From the NCBI GenBank assembly GCA_052388025.1, contig JBQTIP010000105.1:1-11568 (forward strand): 11,568 nt of DNA, given 5' to 3'. Position numbers and translations under genes: made by a program. The notes under the pieces are model-generated. The model was not told the origin of the DNA. It was given only the letters and a program-made list of their open reading frames with translations, and made no database searches. How positions within the stretch are numbered: the first letter of the stretch is position 1; each line of letters starts with the position of its first letter. This stretch comes from JBQTIP01 sp052388025 (lineage in GTDB: Bacteria; Actinomycetota; UBA4738; HRBIN12). Below are positions 7,092-11,568 of this stretch, piece by piece.

Positions 7092-7517
7092 ATGCCGCGC
7101 GCGTTCGAGTTCGTCGTCGGCAACGAACGGGTCGTCTGTGACCTCCTCGATGCGGAGGCTCCGCGAGTGGCCGAGAGCTTCGTTCGGTCGCTCCCGGTCG
7201 ACTCGTTCTCCGTGCATGCCAAGTTCGCCGGAGACGAGCTCATCATCATGGTGCCGTTCTTCGACGATCCCGAGAACGAGATCTTCTGGGTGAAGCCGGG
7301 CGACATCGGCTACTACCCGGGCCGACAGACCATCTGCGTCTTCTACGGGCCGACAGAGCCGTTCGGGCAGGTATCGGTCTTCGCCCGCGCCCGCGAGGAG
7401 CATCTCCCGATGCTTCGCAAATGGGGCGAGGAGATCCTCTCCCAGGGCAGCCTGCCCATGGTCGTTCACATGCACGACCCTGCCGGACCCACGAGCGGGG
7501 AGGAGGCGCTCCCGTGA
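7092..7517 (+). CDS. DUF3830 cyclophilin-like protein
   Basis: This 141-aa protein fits the small cyclophilin-like DUF3830 family by length and by the central pattern PGDIGYYP (residues 69-76), followed by ICVFYG (81-86), and a C-terminal VFARARE segment. The family has a beta-barrel fold and no established reaction; members often sit beside amidohydrolases or transporters for N-containing compounds. It is soluble, with no signal peptide. The ATG at 7092 has no clear ribosome-binding site, so it may be translated from a leaderless or near-leaderless transcript. Its stop overlaps the GTG of the next gene (GTGA), which places it as the first gene of the BMC operon. A role in binding a ligand or assisting an enzyme is possible but not shown. 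Confidence 0.65.
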   Translation: MPRAFEFVVGNERVVCDLLDAEAPRVAESFVRSLPVDSFSVHAKFAGDELIIMVPFFDDPENEIFWVKPGDIGYYPGRQTICVFYGPTEPFGQVSVFARAREEHLPMLRKWGEEILSQGSLPMVVHMHDPAGPTSGEEALP

Positions 7518-8197
7518 GCGGCGACCTCGAGACGATCGTTCGCGACGCCGTTCGCGTAGCCATGACACAAAGGGGCTGGAAAGCGCCCGAAACCACCACA
7601 CGATCCGCGATCGCGCTCCTCGAGCGTGGAACCCCGATGCACGAGCACGGCCGCCAGTCTGGATCCGACTTCTGCACTCACTGCGGCGGGTGCATGGAGC
7701 CGGCCGTCTACGAACGCGACAAGAACGGCGTGCCCGGCTCGCTCTCGGCAATGATCGAGCAGCTCGACCGGTTCACCGAGCTGTCGTGGAAGACCGAGCC
7801 GCAGGACGTCCGGCGTCTCCGGCAGCTCTCTCGGCCGCCGATGGGCCGCTTGCCGGGCATCATTTACGCGAACTTCAACCTGTTCTGGCTCGGCGAGAAC
7901 CTCCAGGTCCTGAGGGATAAGGCTCGCGCCGGGAAGATCCCGATCGAGCACCTGAACGATATTCTCGCGGCGGCGTGCCTCCGTTCCGCCATCCGCCTGT
8001 CGAAGTGGAAGCTCCTCGATGTGATCTTCCTCCTCACCGACGTGATGGGGTTCGCAGACAAGGTCGGCTGCCGGGACCACGCGGAGATGAAAGAGCTGAT
8101 CGAGCACCTGCTGATCTCGGTCGACCGGATCCAGACCTGGGTGGACCGGATGATCCCCTGGCACCGGATGGACGCGGCCCTGGAGCCTGTTCCGTGA
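7514..8197 (+). CDS. Unknown BMC-operon protein with N-terminal amphipathic helix and CxxCGxC motif
   Basis: I do not recognise a family for this 227-aa protein. Residues 4-20 (DLETIVRDAVRVAMTQR) form a likely amphipathic helix resembling BMC encapsulation peptides. A polar linker leads to FCTHCGGCMEP, with Cys 54, 57 and 60, which could bind Zn or part of an Fe-S cluster. The remaining ~150 residues appear mostly helical, with no membrane segment. A similar CxxCGxCM motif occurs in the next gene product, PduL, so the two may share a metal site or contact each other. The GTG start overlaps the DUF3830 stop and has a strong GGGGAGGAGG seven bases upstream. The stop overlaps the pduL start (GTGA). 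It is probably luminal cargo; any catalytic role is unknown. Confidence 0.75.
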   Translation: MSGDLETIVRDAVRVAMTQRGWKAPETTTRSAIALLERGTPMHEHGRQSGSDFCTHCGGCMEPAVYERDKNGVPGSLSAMIEQLDRFTELSWKTEPQDVRRLRQLSRPPMGRLPGIIYANFNLFWLGENLQVLRDKARAGKIPIEHLNDILAAACLRSAIRLSKWKLLDVIFLLTDVMGFADKVGCRDHAEMKELIEHLLISVDRIQTWVDRMIPWHRMDAALEPVP

Positions 8198-8946
8198 TCA
8201 CCGCCACGGTGACCACCCCCGCCCAGGCCCCAGCGGTCGACGCCAGCTGCGTCGACTGCGGCGTCTGCATGTCCGTCCGGGACTGGGAGGGTCCAGACGC
8301 GCGGGAGCTGCTGGAGCACTTGGTCCGATCGAGGGTGGAGGACGCGCTCCGCGAGCAGGGCATGGAGCTCGCCGACCCGCTCACGATCCCGCTGGGGGTG
8401 TCGGCCCGGCACATCCACCTCTCATGCGAGCACACGCAAGCCCTGTTCGGTCCTGGAACGACGCTGGAGCCCATGCGGTACCTCCTGCAACCGGGCGAGT
8501 TCGCTACCGAGCACACCGTCTCGGTCGTGAGCCCCGCCGGTCGCGTGCTGGAGCGGGTGCGGATCCTCGGCCCCGAGCGCAGGCGGACCCAGATCGAGCT
8601 GTCGCGGACCGACGCGGTCGCGCTCCGGATGAACATACCGATGCGCAACTCGGGTGACCTCGACGACACGCCCACCGTCACACTTGTGGGCTCGCACGGC
8701 GTCGTCCGAACCGACGGGGTCATCCGCGCTGCGAGGCACATCCACTGCTCGACGGAGGACGCCACCGCCTTCGGACTCAAGAACGGCGATGAGGTGTCCG
8801 TGCGGATCCCCGGCCCCGAGGGCCTTACGTTCCCGTCGGTGCTCGTGCGCACGCACCCCGGCCACAAGCTGATCGTGCACCTCGACACCGACGACGCGAA
8901 CGCCGCCGGCGTGAGCTGCGTGACACACGGGGTGGTGCTGGTGTGA
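8194..8946 (+). CDS. pduL: PduL-type phosphate acyltransferase with Cys-rich N-terminal extension
   Basis: PduL converts acyl-CoA plus phosphate to acyl phosphate plus CoA, recycling CoA in metabolosomes. This 250-aa protein has both PduL barrel halves: GVSARHIHLS (metal ligands His73, His75), RTQIELS (Glu135), PMRNSGD (Arg151, matching the catalytic Arg), AARHIHCS (His182, His184) and VHLDTDDANAAG (His229). All expected metal ligands appear present. The N-terminal extension is unusual: CVDCGVCMSV (Cys 19, 22, 25), then a helix at about 35-54 (ARELLEHLVRSRVEDALRE) that looks like an encapsulation peptide. The GTG start overlaps the upstream stop (GTGA); starting there retains the extension. 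It works between the aldehyde dehydrogenase and the acyl kinase. Confidence 0.92.
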   Translation: MITATVTTPAQAPAVDASCVDCGVCMSVRDWEGPDARELLEHLVRSRVEDALREQGMELADPLTIPLGVSARHIHLSCEHTQALFGPGTTLEPMRYLLQPGEFATEHTVSVVSPAGRVLERVRILGPERRRTQIELSRTDAVALRMNIPMRNSGDLDDTPTVTLVGSHGVVRTDGVIRAARHIHCSTEDATAFGLKNGDEVSVRIPGPEGLTFPSVLVRTHPGHKLIVHLDTDDANAAGVSCVTHGVVLV

Positions 8947-8954
8947 GAGCTCCA

Positions 8955-8971
8955 GCGGGCCAGGGGCCCGC
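8955..8971 (+). promoter_or_regulatory. Hairpin just after pduL
   Basis: GCGGGCC (8955-8961) pairs perfectly with GGCCCGC (8965-8971) around a 3-base loop. It lies nine bases after the pduL stop in the 94-base gap before the first shell gene. There is no T-run. It could slow exonucleases, mark a processing site or attenuate transcription between the enzyme and shell genes. Confidence 0.45.
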
Positions 8972-8979
8972 CGGCGAGG

Positions 8980-9009
8980 TTCCTTCGCAGGACACCCCCG
9001 CCGAAGGAA
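8980..9009 (+). promoter_or_regulatory. Second hairpin before the first shell gene
   Basis: TTCCTTCG (8980-8987) is perfectly complementary to CGAAGGAA (9002-9009), with a 14-base loop. It follows the hairpin at 8955-8971 and precedes the strong ribosome-binding site at 9027. Together they make a structured leader that may raise or separate expression of the shell genes. No promoter boxes were recognised here. Confidence 0.4.
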
Positions 9010-9026
9010 GGGACGGTTCTCTATGC

Positions 9027-9035
9027 AGGAGGTGA
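9027..9035 (+). promoter_or_regulatory. Strong ribosome-binding site that sets the first BMC-H start
   Basis: AGGAGGTGA is fully complementary to the usual 16S 3' end and stands five bases before the GTG at 9041. It favours that start over the in-frame ATG at 9023, which has no such site and would add six atypical residues to a BMC-H protein. Confidence 0.75.
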
Positions 9036-9040
9036 GCAAC

Positions 9041-9316
9041 GTGGCACAGCAGGCGCTGGGAATGATCGAGACGCGGGGGTTCACCCCGCTGGTGGAGGCC
9101 ACCGACGCGATGATCAAGGCGGCCGACGTGGACGCCGTTCGCTACACGAAGATCGGCGCCGGCATCGTGTCGGTTGCGGTGCGAGGCGACGTCGGTGCGG
9201 TGAAGGCCGCGACGGACGCGGGAGCGGCCGCGGCGAGCCGGGTCGGAGAGGTGATCTCGGTCTCCGTGATCCCAAGCCCCGACCCATCGATCTCCGGCTA
9301 CATCGACGGCAAATAG
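9041..9316 (+). CDS. BMC-H hexameric microcompartment shell protein (first copy)
   Basis: This 91-aa protein is a single-domain BMC (Pfam BMC, PduA/CcmK/EutM-like) shell subunit that forms hexameric tiles. It begins with the classic ALGMIETRGF (residues 5-14), then EATDAMIKAADV, and has the pore-loop TKIGAGIVSV with the G-A-G turn at 39-41. VRGDVGAVKAATDAG and VGEVISVSVIP complete the domain. The start is GTG 9041, chosen for its perfect Shine-Dalgarno sequence and for matching normal BMC-H N-termini. The pore usually controls passage of small polar metabolites. It is separated from pduL by a structured 94-base gap and from the second BMC-H gene by 12 bases. No BMC-T or BMC-P gene is in the window. 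Confidence 0.96.
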   Translation: MAQQALGMIETRGFTPLVEATDAMIKAADVDAVRYTKIGAGIVSVAVRGDVGAVKAATDAGAAAASRVGEVISVSVIPSPDPSISGYIDGK

Positions 9317-9323
9317 GAGGTGA
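9315..9323 (+). promoter_or_regulatory. Strong ribosome-binding site of the second BMC-H gene
   Basis: AGGAGGTGA overlaps the TAG stop of the first BMC-H gene and stands five bases before the ATG at 9329. Site and spacing are identical to those of the first shell gene. It rejects the GTG at 9320, which lies inside the site. Confidence 0.75.
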
Positions 9324-9328
9324 CGACG

Positions 9329-9628
9329 ATGGCGAACAACAGCGACGCGATCGGGCTCGTCGAGACCCGGGGCCAGGTCCCGGCGATCGAGGCGGCCGAC
9401 GCGATGGTGAAAGCGGCGAACGTCGACCTGATCGGGTACGAGTCGGTCGGCGGCGGGCTGGTGACGGCGATAGTGCGCGGGGACGTCTCGGCAGTCCGTG
9501 CGGCGACCGACGCGGGCGCCGGCGCGGCATCGAAGGTAGGCGAGGTGGTCTCCTCGCACGTGATCGCCAAGCCGGCGGATGCGCTCGGCAGCGTGCTGCC
9601 AATCGGTCCGGCGAAGTCGAAGAAGTAG
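9329..9628 (+). CDS. BMC-H hexameric microcompartment shell protein (second copy)
   Basis: This 99-aa paralogue of the preceding gene has the same BMC-H fold: AIGLVETRGQVPAIEAADAM near the start, the pore turn G-G-G at residues 41-43 (SVGGGLVTAIV), VRGDVSAVRAATDAG and VGEVVSSHVIA. A slightly longer basic tail (GPAKSKK) follows. The pore differs from the first copy: Ser/Gly/Gly in place of Ile/Gly/Ala-type residues, and Glu38 in place of Lys37-type charge just before it. The two proteins may therefore form separate or mixed hexamers with different permeability. The ATG follows a perfect ribosome-binding site that overlaps the upstream stop. It is followed ten bases later by the aldehyde dehydrogenase gene. 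Confidence 0.96.
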   Translation: MANNSDAIGLVETRGQVPAIEAADAMVKAANVDLIGYESVGGGLVTAIVRGDVSAVRAATDAGAGAASKVGEVVSSHVIAKPADALGSVLPIGPAKSKK

Positions 9629-9638
9629 AGGACCGGCG

Positions 9639-11153
9639 ATGAAGAACGAAGCGGACCTGGAGGAGCTGGTCCGGGGGGTCGTCGCGAAAGTCGTCGGGAA
9701 CGGCTCTCCGCCCCCGCCTACGCTTGCTATGGAGGCCGAGGCGCCGTTGCTCCGCTTGCCAGGCCATCCCCAACCCCGCTCCGCAACGGCGCCTCGGCCC
9801 ATTGGTCCAGCGTCGGATGGCGACGCGGTGATCCGAGTCCAGGCGACCGGCGCGAACGGCCTCTTCGCTAGCGTCGATGATGCCGTTGCCGCCGCTCGGA
9901 AGGCGCAGCGACGGCTGGCCGCGCAGGGGATCGAGAAGCGGCGCGCTTACGTCCAGGCGATCCGCGCGGCGGGCGTCGCCAACGCGGAGCGCTTGGGCCG
10001 CAGCGCGTTCGAGGAGACCGGCCTGGGCCGCTTCCGGGACAAGGTCGACAAGAACGTCTTCGCTGCGACGCGGACCCTCGGCGTCGAGGACCTCGAGCCC
10101 AAGGCCTTCGCCGGAGACTTCGGCGTGGCGGTCGAGGACTACCTTCCGTGGGGCGTCGTGGCTTCGATCACGCCGATCAACAGCCCGTCCGCTTTCATCA
10201 TCAACCACGCCATCACGATTGTCGCGGGCGGCAACTCCGTCGTGTTCAACGGGCACCCGGGGTGCTGGAACACATCGATGGCCACGGTCGAGATCCTGAA
10301 CAGGGCCGTAGTCGAGGCCGGGGGCCCGGACAACCTCATGACCGGTGTCGTTCAGCCGACTCTGGACTCGGCCAAGGGCCTGGTCCAGCACGCGGACATC
10401 GACATGCTCGTGATCACCGGAGGCGCGGCCCTGATCAAGGACGCGTTCGCTACCCGCAAGCGCGTCATCGCGGCCGGGCCCGGCAATCCAACCGCCGTGA
10501 TCGACGAGACCGCCGATCCGAAGCGAGCCGCGCGGGAGGTGTTCAAGGGCGCCTCGTTCGAGAACACGATCCTGTGCATCGGCGAGAAGACCTGCATCGT
10601 CGCCGAGAAGGCCGCGCCGGAGTTCCTCGCCGGGCTGGAGGAGCTACCCGTCCGCCGGCTCGACGCGCGCGAGACCGAGCAGGTGTGCCAGACGGTGATC
10701 GACACGAGCGGCCACCACCCGACGACACGCCGGGAGTTCGTCGGCAAGGACGCCGAGGTCCTCCTGCGGGCCGCCGGCCTGTCGGCGCCGAAGCCGATCG
10801 GCCTGCTCGTGGCAGAGGTCGAACGAGACCACCCGCTCGTGTGGATGGAGCAGTTCCTGCCGTTCCTGCCGGTCGTACGCGCCCGGGACGGGGACGACGC
10901 CGTCGACCTCGGCGTCGAAGCCGAGGGCGGCAACCACCACACCGTGATGATCTATTCGAACCTGCCGGACCGCGTCGAGCGCTTCGCTCGCGAGGCCGAC
11001 TGCGTCGTGTGCGTCGTCAACGGCAACTCGCTCCGAGGCCTCGGCGTGGAGGGCGAGGGATACCCCGGCTTCACGATCGGAACCGTCACCGGCGAAGGCC
11101 TCACGTCAACCCGCCACTACGTGAAGGCTCGCCGCATCTCCTACACGAGGTGA
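9639..11153 (+). CDS. CoA-acylating aldehyde dehydrogenase with encapsulation peptide (PduP/EutE family)
   Basis: This enzyme oxidises an aldehyde to acyl-CoA with NAD inside the compartment. The 504-aa product starts with a likely encapsulation helix, ADLEELVRGVVAKVV (residues 5-19). A Pro-rich linker (about 21-58) follows, then the catalytic domain from about residue 60. Diagnostic segments are GGNSVVFNGHPG, VITGGAALIK (258-267), GPGNPTAVIDETAD and ENTILCIGEK with the catalytic Cys313. Typical PduP/EutE proteins are about 460-470 aa; the excess is peptide plus linker. Residues 32-54 of the linker are encoded by a 66-bp palindromic element shared, inverted, with the next gene. The ATG has GAGGA upstream. 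The aldehyde may be propanal, acetaldehyde or lactaldehyde; sequence does not decide. Confidence 0.95.
   Translation: MKNEADLEELVRGVVAKVVGNGSPPPPTLAMEAEAPLLRLPGHPQPRSATAPRPIGPASDGDAVIRVQATGANGLFASVDDAVAAARKAQRRLAAQGIEKRRAYVQAIRAAGVANAERLGRSAFEETGLGRFRDKVDKNVFAATRTLGVEDLEPKAFAGDFGVAVEDYLPWGVVASITPINSPSAFIINHAITIVAGGNSVVFNGHPGCWNTSMATVEILNRAVVEAGGPDNLMTGVVQPTLDSAKGLVQHADIDMLVITGGAALIKDAFATRKRVIAAGPGNPTAVIDETADPKRAAREVFKGASFENTILCIGEKTCIVAEKAAPEFLAGLEELPVRRLDARETEQVCQTVIDTSGHHPTTRREFVGKDAEVLLRAAGLSAPKPIGLLVAEVERDHPLVWMEQFLPFLPVVRARDGDDAVDLGVEAEGGNHHTVMIYSNLPDRVERFAREADCVVCVVNGNSLRGLGVEGEGYPGFTIGTVTGEGLTSTRHYVKARRISYTR
9734..9799 (+). repeat. 66-bp palindromic element, copy A, in frame inside the aldehyde dehydrogenase linker
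   Basis: GGCCGAGGCGCCGTTGC (9734-9750) is perfectly complementary to 9783-9799, with a 32-base loop between. The element is 66 bases (22 codons) long and begins at the third base of codon 32. It encodes residues from about AEAPLL to TAPRP in the linker. Copy B at 11328-11393 matches its reverse complement at 61 of 66 bases, with differences at 9742, 9744, 9763, 9789 and 9791. Confidence 0.85.
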
Positions 11154-11160
11154 TCCTCTG

Positions 11161-11568
11161 ATGCCAAGACTCGATGAGCTCCCGCCCGAACGCGTCGCCG
11201 ACGCGGTCGCGAAGGCCGTGGTCGACGCCGTCGGCCAGGGCGGCGACACGGATGCGATCGTGGCCCGAGCGCTTGCCCGAGTGAAGGGCGAACTCGGGCT
11301 GGGACCCGAGGGACCGGCTCGACGGAAGGCCGAGGGGGCGTTGCGGAGCGGGGTTGGGGATGGACTGGCAAGCGGAGCAACGACCCCTCGGCCCTCGGGT
11401 GGGGGCGTCATGCGTGGCGCCGCGACCGGCGCAAGCCGATTCCACCCGGCGCCCATGGGTTCCGGGAAATCGGTCGGGGGCTCCAACGGCTCGGGCCGGC
11501 CGCTAATCACGGAGGCGGACGTGATCGCGGCCTGGCGGAGCGGCCGGACCGAGCTCCGCGTGGCGCCG
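11161..11568 (+). CDS. Probable BMC cargo protein, N-terminal part only (runs off the window)
   Basis: The first 136 codons are open, with no stop before the window ends. Residues 9-24 (PERVADAVAKAVVDAV) form an amphipathic helix like the aldehyde dehydrogenase encapsulation peptide. A second helix follows at about 29-47. A long Gly/Ser/Pro linker (about 48-112) then leads to LITEADVIAAWRSGRTELRV, which resembles the N-terminal segment of EutQ and EutT-type proteins (LITxxDIxxA...). The enzyme type cannot be decided from this part; it might be the missing signature enzyme. The ATG is seven bases after the aldehyde dehydrogenase stop, and a GAGGTGA overlaps that stop. The linker contains copy B of the 66-bp palindromic element, so part of it is of insertion origin. 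Confidence 0.8.
   Translation, partial: MPRLDELPPERVADAVAKAVVDAVGQGGDTDAIVARALARVKGELGLGPEGPARRKAEGALRSGVGDGLASGATTPRPSGGGVMRGAATGASRFHPAPMGSGKSVGGSNGSGRPLITEADVIAAWRSGRTELRVAP
11328..11393 (-). repeat. 66-bp palindromic element, copy B, inverted, in frame inside the next gene's linker
   Basis: The arms 11328-11344 and 11377-11393 pair at 16 of 17 positions (G-A mismatch at 11338/11383). Its reverse complement matches copy A at 61/66 bases; the 32-base loop differs at one position only. Pair 9 of the stem is C-G in copy A and G-C here, a change that keeps pairing. The copy begins at the third base of codon 56, the same codon phase as copy A, and adds exactly 22 codons. Confidence 0.85.

Noticed and set aside
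6902..7306. N-terminal extension of the 429-aa protein by about 135 residues
   Set aside because: A strong ribosome-binding site precedes the ATG at 6901. The extension runs antisense through the divergent gap and into the DUF3830 gene and looks like non-coding reading.
9734..9799. Integron attC site as an explanation of the palindromic element
   Set aside because: The GTTGC and GCAAC ends recall attC cores, but spacing and flanking bases do not fit, it lies inside a coding linker, and there is no integrase or cassette array.
9114..10391. Long minus-strand open frames across the shell and aldehyde dehydrogenase genes
   Set aside because: They are antisense shadows: Arg/Pro/Ser-rich, with no motifs. 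The plus strand holds certain BMC-H and aldehyde dehydrogenase genes.
1..11568. CRISPR arrays, tRNA or rRNA genes, and transposase genes
   Set aside because: I saw no regularly spaced direct repeats, no tRNA or rRNA signature and no transposase-like product on either strand.

Overview
The window is GC-rich (about 70% by eye). It carries dense, translationally coupled genes, several of them starting with GTG or TTG. This suits a high-GC bacterium, most likely an actinobacterium or a related uncultured lineage; the sequence alone does not fix the taxon.

Layout. (1) Positions 3-3343, plus strand: the end of lutA, then lutB, lutC and an acetate-kinase-family acyl kinase. All are overlapping, so they look like one operon. 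(2) Positions 3436-4353, plus strand: a likely promoter, then a secreted or membrane-anchored protein of unknown family and a small two-helix membrane protein. (3) Positions 4428-6901, minus strand: a nitroreductase-like protein of 429 aa, coupled by a GTGA overlap to an FAD-dependent amine/amino-acid oxidoreductase. (4) Positions 6902-7091: a divergent regulatory region with two inverted repeats. (5) Positions 7092-11568, plus strand: a bacterial microcompartment (BMC) cluster. It holds a DUF3830 cyclophilin-like protein, an unknown 227-aa protein with a Cys trio, a PduL phosphotransacylase with an unusual Cys-containing N-terminal extension, two BMC-H shell proteins, a CoA-acylating aldehyde dehydrogenase with an encapsulation peptide, and the first 136 codons of another probable encapsulated protein.

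How it may work. The window holds a metabolosome core: aldehyde to acyl-CoA (aldehyde dehydrogenase), acyl-CoA to acyl phosphate (PduL), acyl phosphate to acid plus ATP (the kinase), inside a BMC-H shell. LutABC next door oxidises lactate to pyruvate. This suggests, by inference only, a lactaldehyde/lactyl-CoA route ending in lactate. The enzyme that makes the aldehyde is not recognisable here and may lie downstream.

Most unusual feature. A 66-bp element with 17-bp perfectly complementary ends lies inside the aldehyde dehydrogenase linker (9734-9799). A second copy, 61/66 identical and inverted, lies inside the linker of the next gene (11328-11393). Both sit in the same codon phase and each spans exactly 22 codons. 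They look like a palindromic element inserted in frame into protein linkers.
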